A stretch of DNA of 64,000 nt from assembly GCF_014648915.1 (NCBI RefSeq), contig NZ_BMSA01000016.1:1-64000 (forward strand), read 5' to 3'. The DNA is from Streptomyces phaeofaciens (GTDB lineage: Bacteria; Actinomycetota; Actinomycetes; Streptomycetales; Streptomycetaceae). Positions within the stretch are counted from its first letter, which is position 1, and the number at the start of each line of letters is the position of its first letter. The translations under genes and the position numbers were made by a program. Shown here in pieces: positions 11,798 through 21,586 of the stretch. The notes under the pieces are model-generated. The model had not been told where the DNA came from, made no database searches, and saw nothing but the letters and a program-made list of their open reading frames with translations.

Positions 11798-12106
11798 ATG
11801 GCGGAGGAAGTGAACGGGGCCGGGGCCGGGGACGTCAGGGCGCGCAAGGAGCGCGAGCGGGACGAGTTGTACGCGCTCGACATCTCGGGCGTCGCGTGGG
11901 AGTGCGCGCCGGGTACGGAGCAGCACGAGGAGCGCGTCGAGATCGCCCACCTGCCCGGCGGGGCCGTGGCGATGCGGTCGTCCCTCGACCCCGGCACGGT
12001 GCTGCGCTACACGGAGGCGGAGTGGCGGGCGTTCGTGCTGGGCGCGCGGGACGGCGAGTTCGACCTGGAGCCGGCACCGCGGCCCGGGGGGCCGGCGGCG
12101 GGGTGA
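11798..12106 (+). CDS. DUF397-type small protein
   Basis: A 102-residue acidic protein. The core [20 protein letters not shown]...[33 protein letters not shown] matches the DUF397 pattern (VEIA, RxSxDP, T..EW..F..G...GEFD), a family abundant in Streptomyces and often paired with XRE regulators of development. No such regulator is adjacent here; neighbours are rpsO (divergent) and eccD (convergent). The ATG at 11798 follows GAAGGGG. Confidence 0.8.
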   Translation: MAEEVNGAGAGDVRARKERERDELYALDISGVAWECAPGTEQHEERVEIAHLPGGAVAMRSSLDPGTVLRYTEAEWRAFVLGARDGEFDLEPAPRPGGPAAG

Positions 12107-12426
12107 CGCAGGGCCGGGCGGCGGGGCTGCCCGGCCCCGGCGGCGGGGCTGCCCGGCGGCGCGGCTGCTGGTCCCGGCGGGCCGGCCTTCGCGGCGGGAC
12201 GACGGCCGTCCGTGTGGGCCGCCACGCGCGCGTGGTCACGGTTTCCGCTTCGCTGTCGTGCTCGGGAGGCCGGTGACCGGGTCGGTCGGAGACCGGATCG
12301 GTCGGAGACCCGGGCGGCCGGTGACCGGGCGGCCGGAGACCCGGTCGGCCGGAGACCGGGCGGGCCGGAGACCGGGCCGGTGACCGGGTCACCGCACCCC
12401 GCACCACCCCGCCCCACCCCGCACTC
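12107..12426. other. gene-free gap between convergent genes, repeat-rich
   Basis: These 320 bases lie between the DUF397 gene and the end of eccD. The first half is G/C-rich and featureless to me. The second half is the degenerate tandem array listed separately. I see no credible coding frame. Confidence 0.6.
12275..12392. repeat. degenerate 15-17-bp tandem repeat
   Basis: About eight imperfect copies of a unit like GACCGGGTCGGTCGGA, varying between 15 and 17 bp, stand head to tail. The unit is itself near-palindromic (CCGG cores). It is intergenic between two converging genes and likely arose by slippage. Confidence 0.85.
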
Positions 12427-13932
12427 TCAGCTGGTCATCGCCCGAGCCGCCGCGTACACGTCGAAGACGGCCAGGGCCAGCGGCACCAGGGTCAGCAGGA
12501 CGAAGCCCTCGGCGATCTCCATGAAACGGCCCCAGAACGGGGTGACGCCGCCGCGCGAGGCGACCAGGCCGATCGCCGTGACGATCGCGGAGGTGGCCGC
12601 GATCGCCGCCACCAGCCAGATGGTGCGCAGGTCGAGGTCGCTGCGGTCACCGGTGAGGGCGTCGCGGAAGACCGACAGGGGCGGGTTGAGCGCCAGCCCG
12701 AGTCCGAGCAGGACGAGGGAGGCGAGGCCCGCCGCCAGGACCGGGGCGACCTGGGCGGTGTAGCGGAAGAGGTGCGCGCGCATCAGCAGGGCGACGCCCA
12801 CGGCCAGGGCGAGCAGCTGGGCCCAGGAGCCCTCGGAGAAGCCGAGGACCGCGCAGGCGCCGGCCGCGATCAGCGCGCAGCCGCCGACCAGGCCGACCAG
12901 GAGTTCGTGGCCGCGGCGGGCCTGGGCGGTGATGCGCTCGACGTCGACCGGTTCCTGGGGCGCGGGGTCGGCGCCGTAGCGGCTGCGCGGGGTGGCGTCC
13001 GGGGCGTCGAAGCCGATCGGGAGCCGGGCGAAGCGCATGGACAGGCCGGGCAGGAAGGCCAGGGCGCCCACCGCGACGGGGGCGCACAGGGCGGCGATCT
13101 CGGACGGCGTCCAGTGCGCGAGCATCCCCGCGAACACCGCGAGGAGCGCCAGGCCGGAGGCGAACGTGCAGGCGACGAACGGGCCGTCGCCGCCGGGCGA
13201 GCACAGGGTGAGCAGGACCGCGGCGAGCAGTACGGCCGCGCAGGCCAGCAGGAACTGGAGCTTGCCGATGCCCTGGCCGTCGGCGAGCGGGAGGAGTCCG
13301 GAGCCGGCGACGCCCACGTTCGGCAGCGCGCCGAGTCCCAGGGCGACCGCGGAGGGCCGGTCGTCGTAGACGCGGGCGCGGACGCAGGCGAGGGTGACCA
13401 GGAGGACGCCGACGACCGCGGCGAGGACGCCCGGCAGCGAGTTCATGTCGTGGTGGGGGTCGCCGGTCCAGGCCACGAAGGCGAGCAGGGCCGGCAGTAC
13501 ACCGCCGCCGACGAGGCCCGCCGCCCGGGTGAGGTCGCCGCTCCACAGGGTGTGTTCGCGGGTGACGGCCGAGGCGACCGCCTCGGACACGTCGTCGTAG
13601 ACGGCCGGCGGCAGCGACTCGGAGAAGGGGCGCAGTGTGAGGAGTTCGCCGTCGAGGATGTGCTGGGCGGAGAACGAGCGCGAGCCGTCGAGGACGCGTC
13701 CGTCGCGGCGGACGAGGTGGTAGCCGACCGGCGCGCCCTCGGCGGGGCTCTGCCGGGAGAGCCGGAGGATCTCCGGATAGATGTCGACGACGGGGATGTC
13801 GTCGGGCAGGGCCACGTCGATCCTGCTGTCGGGCGCGACGATGGTGACCCGGCAGAAGCCGAGCCCGGTCCCGGAGGCGGCTCCCGTTCCGTGCCCTCCC
13901 CCGGTGGCTGCCGCGGAGGCCGTGATGCTCAC
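12427..13932 (-). CDS. eccD: type VII secretion integral membrane protein EccD
   Basis: A 501-residue protein. Residues about 25-110 form a ubiquitin-like YukD domain (FCRVTIVAPDSRIDVALPDD...YPEILRLS). The remaining two-thirds is a polytopic region with about 11 hydrophobic helices ending YAAARAMTS. EccD is the major channel-forming subunit of ESX membrane complexes. I chose the GTG at 13932 after GGGGAG; the frame upstream lies in the divergent promoter region. It is divergent from eccC. Confidence 0.93.
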   Translation of the reverse strand: MSITASAAATGGGHGTGAASGTGLGFCRVTIVAPDSRIDVALPDDIPVVDIYPEILRLSRQSPAEGAPVGYHLVRRDGRVLDGSRSFSAQHILDGELLTLRPFSESLPPAVYDDVSEAVASAVTREHTLWSGDLTRAAGLVGGGVLPALLAFVAWTGDPHHDMNSLPGVLAAVVGVLLVTLACVRARVYDDRPSAVALGLGALPNVGVAGSGLLPLADGQGIGKLQFLLACAAVLLAAVLLTLCSPGGDGPFVACTFASGLALLAVFAGMLAHWTPSEIAALCAPVAVGALAFLPGLSMRFARLPIGFDAPDATPRSRYGADPAPQEPVDVERITAQARRGHELLVGLVGGCALIAAGACAVLGFSEGSWAQLLALAVGVALLMRAHLFRYTAQVAPVLAAGLASLVLLGLGLALNPPLSVFRDALTGDRSDLDLRTIWLVAAIAATSAIVTAIGLVASRGGVTPFWGRFMEIAEGFVLLTLVPLALAVFDVYAAARAMTS

Positions 13933-14259
13933 CTGCTGCTCCCCCTCAGTGATGGTTCCGCGTTGGCGGTGTGAAAGTCCTGCGCCGGTTCGCGCCCCGG
14001 CGGACCGGTGGGTCCTGGCGGGCGGCGGAACAGACGCCGCAGGGCGGCCGACGGGCGCCGAAGCATCCCGAATCCCAACGGAATGTCCGGGCCGCCGTGG
14101 CCCCCGTCGCATGTGCTCACGCGAACATCCGGCACCCTACCGCCCTCTCGTCGCACAAGAAGTCAGTAGGATCACGCGGCGGCCTTCGTCCGCCTGACAC
14201 GGGGTGGCGGACGGTCTTTACCCGGAACTGCCCGGGGCCGCTGAGGGAATTGGTGAGCA
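13933..14259. promoter_or_regulatory. divergent eccD/eccC promoter region
   Basis: A 327-bp gap between the divergent starts of two core secretion genes, so it must carry promoters for both. A TAGGAT hexamer at 14167-14172 could be a -10 element for eccC, but no matching -35 is visible. I see no hairpin or clear operator. Confidence 0.4.
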
Positions 14260-17200
14260 GTGAGCCACATCGTCGTGAAGCGACCGCCTCGGTCGCTGCC
14301 GTCCGAAGTGCCCACGGGCGAGATCGCCGTGCAGCCTCCGCCCGAACTGCCGCGGGGGCATCAGGAGAGCGTGCTGATGCAACTCCTGCCGACGCTCGGC
14401 ATGGGTGGCTCGGTGGTCTTCTTCTTCACAAGCGGCCAACCGTTCATGAGGATCATGGGCATGATCATGATCGCCTCGACGGTGGCCATGTCCATCGCGA
14501 TGGTGGTGCGCTTCCGGCGCGGCTCCCAGGGGCAGTTGGCGGACATGCGCCGCGACTACCTGAGCTATCTCGCGCAGACCCGCCGCGGCACGCTGGACAC
14601 CGCGCGGGCGCAGCGGGACGCGCAGTACTTCCTGCACCCCTCCCCCGAACAGCTGTGGGCGCTGGTCGCCGAGGGCAGCCGGGTGTGGGAACGGCGGCCC
14701 GGGGACGAGGACTTCGCGCAGGTCCGCATCGGGCTGGGCGCGCAGGCGCTCGCCACGCCGCTCGTCGCGCCCGAGACCGGGCCCGTCGAGCAGCTGGAAC
14801 CGCTGACGGCGGGCGCCCTCCAGCGCTTCCTCGCCGTCCACGGCTCCCTGGACGACCTGCCGATGGCGGTCTCCCTGCGGGCCTTCTACCACGTGACGGT
14901 CAGCGGCGAGCCGCAGTCCGTACGGTCCTCCGCGCGCGCCCTGGCCGGTTCGCTGGCCGCGCTGCACTCCCCCGAGGACCTGGTCCTCGTCGTGGCGGCG
15001 GGCCGGGAGGAGCTGGCGCACTGGGAGTGGGCCAAGTGGCTGCCGCACGTGCAGACCCGGGACGCCGTGGACGGGGCGGGCAGCCGCCGGCTGATCGGCG
15101 CCGACGCGCGCGAGCTGGAGAACCTGCTCGCGTCCCGGCTGGCCGGCCGGCCCCGGTTCCACCCCAACGCCGCGCCGCTGCCGGACGAGCCGCACATCGT
15201 CGTCCTCCTCGACGGCCTCTCGCTCCCCCCGGACTCGCTCCTCGCCAACCCCGAGGGCCTTCAGGGGGTGACGGTCCTCGAGGTCGTCCCCGGCGAACTG
15301 ACGTCGGCCGGCGGCGAACTGAACATCGTCGTACAGCCCGGCGCGCTGCACCTGGAGTCGGGGCACGGGGTCGTGTACGAGGGGACGCCCGACGTCCTGT
15401 CGCAGGAGTCCGCCGAGGTGCTCGCGCGGCAGCTGGCGCCGCTGCGGATGGCGTCCGGCGGGGACGACGACGAACCGCTGCTGGCCAACCTGGAGTTCAC
15501 CGATCTGCTGAGCCTCGGTGACGCGGCCTCCGTCGACCCCCGGCGCACCTGGCGACCGCGGTCGCTGGCGGAGCGGCTGCGGGTGCCGATCGGTCTCGGC
15601 GAGGACGGCCGGCCCGTGATGCTGGACCTCAAGGAAGCGGCGCAGGAGGGCATGGGCCCGCACGGACTGTGCGTGGGCGCGACCGGTTCCGGCAAGTCGG
15701 AGCTGCTGCGCACGCTGGTGCTCGGCCTGGCGGTCACCCACTCCTCGGAGACCCTGAACTTCGTGCTCGCCGACTTCAAGGGCGGCGCGACCTTCGCCGG
15801 GATGGCGCAGATGCCGCACGTGGCGGCCGTCATCACCAACCTGGCGGACGACCTGACCCTGGTCGACCGGATGGGCGACTCCATCCGGGGCGAGCTGAAC
15901 CGCCGTCAGGAGATGCTGCGGGACGCGGGCAACTACGCCAACATCCACGACTACGAGAAGGCGCGCGCGGCGGGCGCCCCGCTCCAGCCGATCCCCTCGC
16001 TCGTCCTGGTCATCGACGAGTTCAGCGAGCTGCTCACCGCCAAGCCGGACTTCATCGAGATGTTCGTGCAGATCGGCCGGATCGGCCGTTCGCTCGGGGT
16101 GCACCTGCTGCTGGCCTCGCAGCGCCTGGAGGAGGGCCGGCTGCGCGGCCTGGAGACGTATCTGTCGTACCGGATCGGTCTGCGGACCTTCTCGGCGGCC
16201 GAGTCCCGGGCCGCGCTGGGCGTGCCGGACGCCTACGAGCTGCCGAACGTGCCGGGTTCGGGCTTCCTGAAGTTCGGCACGAACGAGATGGTGAGGTTCA
16301 AGGCGGCGTACGTCTCCGGTGTCTACCGTTCGGGCAGCCAGCGCGCGTCGCTGGGCGGCGGCCCGCTGCCGGTGGACCGGCGCCCGGTGCTGTTCACGGC
16401 GGCCGAGGTGCCGGTGCAGTACGCGCCGGTGCCGCAGCAGCGGCCCGGCGCGGACGAGCCGGAGGTCGACGAGGCCCTCGCCGACACCGTGCTCGACGTG
16501 ATCGTGCGCCGGTTGGAGGCGCAGGGTCCGGCGGCGCACCAGGTGTGGCTGCCGCCGCTGGACAGCCCGCCGTCGCTCGATGTGCTCCTGCCGGGGCTGG
16601 CGGCGGTCCAGGGCCGCGGTCTCACCCAGCCCGGGTACGAGGGCGCGGGCCGGCTGGTCGTGCCGGTCGGCCTGGTGGACAAGCCGTACGAGCAGCGCCG
16701 CGACGCCCTCTGGGTGGACTTCGCCGGCGCGGCCGGCCACATGCAGATCCTCGGTGGCCCCCAGTCCGGCAAGTCGACCCTGCTGCGCTCCCTCATCTGC
16801 TCCTTCGCGCTCACCCACACGCCGCACGAGGTCCAGTTCTACGGCCTCGACTTCGGCGGTGGCGGTATGGCGGCCGTGGCCGGGCTGCCGCACGTCGGCG
16901 GGGTGGCCTCGCGGCTCGATCCCGAGCGCGTGCGGCGCACGGTGGCCGAGGTGTACGGCGTGATGACCCGCCGCGAGGAGTACTTCCGCTCGGCCGGCAT
17001 CTCCTCCATCGCCGACTTCCGGTCCAAGCGGGCCCGCGGCGAGATCTCGGTGACGGACCAGCCCTGGGGCGATGTCTTCCTGGTCATCGACGGCTGGGGC
17101 AACTTCCGCGCCGACTACGAGGCGATGGACCAGATCGTCCACGAGATCGCGGCACGCGGCCTCGGCTACGGCATCCACCTGGTCCTGACGGCGTCGCGCT

Positions 17201-18231
17201 CGATGGAGGTCAGGGCGGCCCTCAAGGACCACCTGATGAACCGGCTGGAGCTGCGGCTCGGCGACACGATGGACTCCGAGCTGGACCGCAAGGTCGCCGC
17301 GAACGTCCCGACGGGCGTTCCGGGCCGTGGTCAGTCGCCGCAGAAGCTGCACTTCATGGCGGCGGTCCCGCGCATCGACGGGCTCGCCTCGGACACGGAC
17401 CTCTCCGACGCCACGCAGGCGCTGGCCACGGAGGTCTCCCGCCACTGGCAGGCGGCGCCGGCCCCCGAGGTACGGCTGCTGCCCCGGGAGTTCCCGGCCG
17501 CGGACCTGCCCCCGGGCGACCGGTTCCCCCGGCAGGGAGTCGCCTTCGCGCTCGACGAGAACAACCTCGAACCGGTCTACGTCGACTTCGAGCAGGACCC
17601 GTTCTTCCTGGTGTTCGGCGAGAGCGAGTCGGGCAAGTCGAACCTGCTGCGGCTGCTGATCAAGCAGCTCAGCGAGCGCTACTCCGGCGACGAGTGCAAG
17701 CTGTTCGTGGTCGACAACCGGCGCTCCCTGCTGGACGTCACGCCGGCCTCCCACCTGGCCGAGTACATCCCGATGTCCAACGCCATGGACCACCACATGT
17801 CCGCCCTGGCCAACCTGATGCAGCGCCGCACCCCGACCGCGGACGTGACGGCGCAGCAGCTGCGGGACCGCAGCTGGTGGCAGGGACCGACGGTGTTCGT
17901 CGTCGTCGACGACTACGACCTCGTGGCCACGTCGAGCGGCAACCCGCTGGCGGGGCTGACGGAGATGCTGCCGTTCGCCCGGGACGTGGGTGTGCGTTTC
18001 ATCATCGCGCGCTCCACGGCCGGCGCGGGGCGGGCCGGGTACGAGGCGTTCATGCAGCGGATCAAGGAACTGGGCGCGCAGGGCGTGGTGCTGGCCGGCG
18101 ATCCCGGCGAGGGCGATCTGCTCGGCGGGGTCCGGCCGCGGCCGATGCCGGCGGGGCGGGGCATCTTCGTCTCGCGGCGCCGGGGCAAGCCGCTGGTCCA
18201 GGTGGGGTGGGCGCCGGAGGGGGCGTTCTGA
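14260..18231 (+). CDS. eccC: type VII secretion ATPase EccC (EccCa-EccCb fused)
   Basis: A 1323-residue FtsK/SpoIIIE-type motor of the ESX system. Two transmembrane helices lie near residues 40-87. Three ATPase domains follow, with Walker A motifs GATGSGKSE (about 473), GGPQSGKST (about 831) and GESESGKSN (about 1120). Their Walker B regions are LVIDEFSEL, VFLVIDGWG and VFVVVDDYD. The single-chain form is typical of Streptomyces; it is split into EccCa and EccCb in mycobacterial ESX-1. The GTG at 14260 follows GAGGGA. It heads a plus-strand series of secretion-linked genes. Confidence 0.96.
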   Translation: MSHIVVKRPPRSLPSEVPTGEIAVQPPPELPRGHQESVLMQLLPTLGMGGSVVFFFTSGQPFMRIMGMIMIASTVAMSIAMVVRFRRGSQGQLADMRRDYLSYLAQTRRGTLDTARAQRDAQYFLHPSPEQLWALVAEGSRVWERRPGDEDFAQVRIGLGAQALATPLVAPETGPVEQLEPLTAGALQRFLAVHGSLDDLPMAVSLRAFYHVTVSGEPQSVRSSARALAGSLAALHSPEDLVLVVAAGREELAHWEWAKWLPHVQTRDAVDGAGSRRLIGADARELENLLASRLAGRPRFHPNAAPLPDEPHIVVLLDGLSLPPDSLLANPEGLQGVTVLEVVPGELTSAGGELNIVVQPGALHLESGHGVVYEGTPDVLSQESAEVLARQLAPLRMASGGDDDEPLLANLEFTDLLSLGDAASVDPRRTWRPRSLAERLRVPIGLGEDGRPVMLDLKEAAQEGMGPHGLCVGATGSGKSELLRTLVLGLAVTHSSETLNFVLADFKGGATFAGMAQMPHVAAVITNLADDLTLVDRMGDSIRGELNRRQEMLRDAGNYANIHDYEKARAAGAPLQPIPSLVLVIDEFSELLTAKPDFIEMFVQIGRIGRSLGVHLLLASQRLEEGRLRGLETYLSYRIGLRTFSAAESRAALGVPDAYELPNVPGSGFLKFGTNEMVRFKAAYVSGVYRSGSQRASLGGGPLPVDRRPVLFTAAEVPVQYAPVPQQRPGADEPEVDEALADTVLDVIVRRLEAQGPAAHQVWLPPLDSPPSLDVLLPGLAAVQGRGLTQPGYEGAGRLVVPVGLVDKPYEQRRDALWVDFAGAAGHMQILGGPQSGKSTLLRSLICSFALTHTPHEVQFYGLDFGGGGMAAVAGLPHVGGVASRLDPERVRRTVAEVYGVMTRREEYFRSAGISSIADFRSKRARGEISVTDQPWGDVFLVIDGWGNFRADYEAMDQIVHEIAARGLGYGIHLVLTASRSMEVRAALKDHLMNRLELRLGDTMDSELDRKVAANVPTGVPGRGQSPQKLHFMAAVPRIDGLASDTDLSDATQALATEVSRHWQAAPAPEVRLLPREFPAADLPPGDRFPRQGVAFALDENNLEPVYVDFEQDPFFLVFGESESGKSNLLRLLIKQLSERYSGDECKLFVVDNRRSLLDVTPASHLAEYIPMSNAMDHHMSALANLMQRRTPTADVTAQQLRDRSWWQGPTVFVVVDDYDLVATSSGNPLAGLTEMLPFARDVGVRFIIARSTAGAGRAGYEAFMQRIKELGAQGVVLAGDPGEGDLLGGVRPRPMPAGRGIFVSRRRGKPLVQVGWAPEGAF

Positions 18232-18296
18232 GTGGCGTACGGATGCCGGGAGCGGCGCACGACGACGACGTACGAGGCGTCTGAAGGGATGTGCTG

Positions 18297-18527
18297 ATGG
18301 CCGGGGTGGGGGTCTTCCTGATCCTGCTGGCTCTGGTGCTGGTCGGGCTCGGCGCTGCCGACCAGCGGGCGCTGTGGTGGCGGTTCCAGGCCCGCCGGTT
18401 CCGGGATCCGGAGGCGAACGAGCCGTCGGACTCGGAGTACCGGTCGAAGCGGGTCGTGGCGTTCCTCTGCGCGGCGTTCATGCTGGGGTTGGCCGTGTGG
18501 ACGTTTCAGCTGGCCGCCCAGATGTGA
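18297..18527 (+). CDS. small two-helix membrane protein in the ESX locus
   Basis: A 76-residue protein with hydrophobic helices at about residues 3-22 and 51-72, separated by a charged loop rich in Arg and acidic residues. The ATG at 18297 lies 8 bases after GAAGGG. It follows eccC by 65 bases. I do not recognise a family; the position suggests an accessory of the secretion complex. Confidence 0.7.
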   Translation: MAGVGVFLILLALVLVGLGAADQRALWWRFQARRFRDPEANEPSDSEYRSKRVVAFLCAAFMLGLAVWTFQLAAQM

Positions 18528-18705
18528 GCCCGGGGGCCTCGGGCCGTGCCTCACAGCGTCGAGGCGTACAACCCTGCTGGGGAGCAAGTTGGTGAGATCC
18601 GTGAACTCGCTTGAATCGCGTACACGGATCTGACCTGTTGATAGCTGACGGGACCGGCCCGCAGACTGCGCGGGCTTCACGGGGACACGGGGAAGGGACG
18701 CGCTC

Positions 18706-19227
18706 ATGGCGTGGGACGAGTGGGAGCAGCTGAAGTCGGAGGCTGCCGCGGACAGTGAGACCCATATGCGGCTCAACCAGCTGGACCCCGGCTCCGGCCC
18801 GGTCCGCCCAGCGCCCGACCCCGGGCAGTACGGCGATCTGAAGGTGAACCAGCAGGACCTGGCGAAGATCGGCACCAACGCGTTCAAGCTGTACAACGAC
18901 CTCTGGGACAAGGGCCGCAGGGCCGTGCCCACGAGCGAGAGCGCCGCCGGCAAGCTCACGACCGCCGGCTTCGCCCTGGGCGGCGCGCTCCAGCACGTGG
19001 CGCTGCGCTGGGACGAGCAGCTGGGGTCGCTGCGGGACGCGTGCGCGCACATCTCGAACCACATGACCGTCACGAAGAAGCTGCACTCCGGCGACGACCA
19101 CTACATCCGCCGTCAGATGAGCAGCATCGACCTGCTGGACGCGGGCTTCGACGAGCGCGTCGGCGAGCCCGGCAAGCAGAACCCGGTGTACGGCGAGAAG
19201 GACGACAAGAAGGGCAAGAAGGACTGA
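18706..19227 (+). CDS. EspC/WXG100-like helical protein
   Basis: A 173-residue protein. After a Pro-rich linker (residues about 28-42), residues 45-145 are predicted alpha-helical, with the layout LKVNQQDLAKIG...GGALQHVALRWDEQLGSLRDACAHIS that resembles EspC-type ESX partner proteins. The C-terminus is lysine-rich. Its stop overlaps the ATG of the next, larger gene by one base (TGATG), so the two are co-translated. I infer a secretion or chaperone partner for the 776-residue protein; the family assignment is tentative. Confidence 0.65.
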   Translation: MAWDEWEQLKSEAAADSETHMRLNQLDPGSGPVRPAPDPGQYGDLKVNQQDLAKIGTNAFKLYNDLWDKGRRAVPTSESAAGKLTTAGFALGGALQHVALRWDEQLGSLRDACAHISNHMTVTKKLHSGDDHYIRRQMSSIDLLDAGFDERVGEPGKQNPVYGEKDDKKGKKD

Positions 19228-21557
19228 TGGATCTCGACGCCCTTCGCACCGCCGACTTCGGCCTGCTCGACGACGCCGTCGAGGACTGGTCGACCATGGT
19301 CGGCGACCTGGAGACCCTGACGGACGCCGCCGAGAAGGGTCTGCGCGGCGCCGCCAACGCGGCCAACTGGGCCGGCTACAACGCCACGGTGTCGAAGGAG
19401 TTCATCGGCAAGACGTCCGGAGAGTTCGGCGACGCGCACAGCCAGGCCTCGTCCATCCACAAGATCCTCCGGGACACCCGGGACGAACTGAAGAAGTTCA
19501 AGGGTCAGCTGACCGACGCCATCGAGCGGGGCCGTCAGCAGAACCTGACCGTGATCGGCTACGAGGGCGGATTCACGGTCACCACGAACGTCCCGCCGGA
19601 AGGCCGCGCCACACAGGACCAGGAAAACAAGAGCAAGATCACCGCCCTGCGCGACGAACTCCAGAAGATCCTGGACCAGGCCACCGAGAGCGACTCCTCG
19701 GCCGGCACGGTCCTCACGGCGATCGCGGACCGGAGCAGGCTGGGCTTCTCGGACGTGGACTATGCCGACCGGGACGAGGCGGCCGACGCACTCAAGAAGG
19801 CCGATGAGCTGGCCGAGATCGTCAAGAAGAACCCCGAGGATCTCACGACCGCGGAGTTCGACCGCCTCAACGCCGGCCTCAAAAAATACGGGAACGATCC
19901 ACTGTTCGCCGAGCGATTCGCCACGGATCTCGGCCCGCAGAAGACCCTGGAGTTCTGGACGGGAGTCACCAGCCCGTACACCAACTCCGACGTGTTCCGC
20001 AGCCGTCTCGACCAGCTCGACGACATGCAGCGGAACCTCGGCCTCACTCTTGCCGCCGCCTCACAGAGTGATTCCGCTGCGATGACCGAGTGGAAGAACA
20101 ACGTGATCGACCTCGGCGAGAAGCGCATCGGCAGCTCCAGTGGACCCATGGGTTTCCAGGTGATGAGCAACCTCATGCGCGTCGGCGACTACGACGACGC
20201 GTTCCTGAACAGGTACGGCACCGAACTCATGGCCACCGAACGGAAACTGACGGGCAACGGCGCACACCCGAACCTCGCCTGGAGCTTCGGCGGAGCCGCC
20301 GGAGCCACGCAGTACCTCAACCGCATCGGCGAGGACAGTGGGGCCGACCCGCTGACGGGATTCCTGAGGGGACTCTCCAACAGTCCGGACGCCGCGACAC
20401 AGTTCTTCAACCAGGAGTACGTCTCGAAGGACAATCCGGACAACCCCTTCGAGCGAGACTCGGACGACGCGAACACATATAAAGGGAAAGTCACCCTGTC
20501 CAACTTCCAGTATCTGTTCGAAGAACGGGACTGGCCTCAGGAAATGGACTCCCACGGAGACGATCTCTACACCGGACAGAACAATCTGGCGCTGGCACTG
20601 GAGGCGGCCACGACAGGGCATCCGGCGGGCGAGCTGCCGACCGTGGACACGCCTGCCCACAACAGGGAGCAGGCGAAGCTCTTCGAGAGTCTCGTGTCCT
20701 CCATCTCGGACGATCCCGGACGGCTCACCGATCACGGCTACATGTCCGACAGCATCGGACAGATCACGTCGGAGTATCTCCCGGACATGAACCGGGCCAT
20801 GACCGACGTACCAAGGGTGGACTCGCACGGCATCGAGACGGACAAGTGGCGAGACGTTGAGAAGCTGTATCCGGTCGCCGGCTCCGAGGCCGAACTGCAG
20901 CACAACGATGTGACCAAACTCCTCTTCGCCGTCGGCCAGAACGAGGAGGGGTACGCCGCGGTCGAGGTCAGCCAGAAGGCGTACATGGGCAAGCTGATGG
21001 ACTATCACTTGGATCCCAGCCTCCCCGAAGCCGAGCGGGTCTCCGACGATCACAAGCTCGTCATCGAGCAGATCGCTTCGAGGTCGGGTGAGGTCTCCGG
21101 CACTCTCAACCTCGGCGCGCGGGAGGCCATCGGATCCGAGGCCTCGGACAAGGACAAGGAGTACGAACACTCCGTGGCTCAGCGCAAGAACTGGATCTCC
21201 GGCGGAGTCGGCACCGCCGTCGGCGTGGGAACCTCGTTCATCGCAACCCCATGGGTCGGAGCACTGGCCGGCGGCGCCGCAGGAACGGCGACCAGCGTCA
21301 TCATGGAATCGGTGTTCCAGGACGCCGAAGGTCACGCCCTGGAGAATGCCCAGAAGACCGGCGGTCAATTCTGGGCGGACGGCCAAGGGAGAAACCAGGC
21401 CATCGCAGAGGATGGAGCGCGAGCCGCGGCGGAAAAATATAAATCAATGGATGTCGGCGATGCCGGAATGACTGCACGCGAGGCCGCGAAGCAAGGCTAT
21501 TTGAACGCGCAGGCAATCGTCAACGGCGGGGCTCCCGGCAGTAATACGGCCTTCTGA
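19227..21557 (+). CDS. large WXG-like protein with glycine-zipper membrane segment; candidate ESX substrate
   Basis: A 776-residue protein. Residues 1-110 are a WXG100-like helical hairpin (DALRTADFGLLDDAVEDWS... AANWAGYNATV). The middle is charged and helical. Near residues 657-700 a Gly/Ala-rich hydrophobic stretch (GGVGTAVGVG...GALAGGAAGTA) forms glycine-zipper-like segments. It resembles the Streptomyces DUF6571-type proteins I know of, but this is not verified. The ATG at 19227 overlaps the previous stop. The last part is visibly less GC-rich than its surroundings (for example 21420-21460). Two lipoprotein genes follow. A secreted membrane-active effector is an inference, not shown. Confidence 0.7.
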   Translation: MDLDALRTADFGLLDDAVEDWSTMVGDLETLTDAAEKGLRGAANAANWAGYNATVSKEFIGKTSGEFGDAHSQASSIHKILRDTRDELKKFKGQLTDAIERGRQQNLTVIGYEGGFTVTTNVPPEGRATQDQENKSKITALRDELQKILDQATESDSSAGTVLTAIADRSRLGFSDVDYADRDEAADALKKADELAEIVKKNPEDLTTAEFDRLNAGLKKYGNDPLFAERFATDLGPQKTLEFWTGVTSPYTNSDVFRSRLDQLDDMQRNLGLTLAAASQSDSAAMTEWKNNVIDLGEKRIGSSSGPMGFQVMSNLMRVGDYDDAFLNRYGTELMATERKLTGNGAHPNLAWSFGGAAGATQYLNRIGEDSGADPLTGFLRGLSNSPDAATQFFNQEYVSKDNPDNPFERDSDDANTYKGKVTLSNFQYLFEERDWPQEMDSHGDDLYTGQNNLALALEAATTGHPAGELPTVDTPAHNREQAKLFESLVSSISDDPGRLTDHGYMSDSIGQITSEYLPDMNRAMTDVPRVDSHGIETDKWRDVEKLYPVAGSEAELQHNDVTKLLFAVGQNEEGYAAVEVSQKAYMGKLMDYHLDPSLPEAERVSDDHKLVIEQIASRSGEVSGTLNLGAREAIGSEASDKDKEYEHSVAQRKNWISGGVGTAVGVGTSFIATPWVGALAGGAAGTATSVIMESVFQDAEGHALENAQKTGGQFWADGQGRNQAIAEDGARAAAEKYKSMDVGDAGMTAREAAKQGYLNAQAIVNGGAPGSNTAF

Positions 21558-21586
21558 CCTTGCCGGATCCCACAGAGAGACATCCA

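Noticed and set aside
14218-18284. Long antisense and shifted frames over eccC (1192 and 871 codons)
   Set aside because: They mirror the coding strand, have no motifs, and eccC itself has three Walker motifs in the correct frame.
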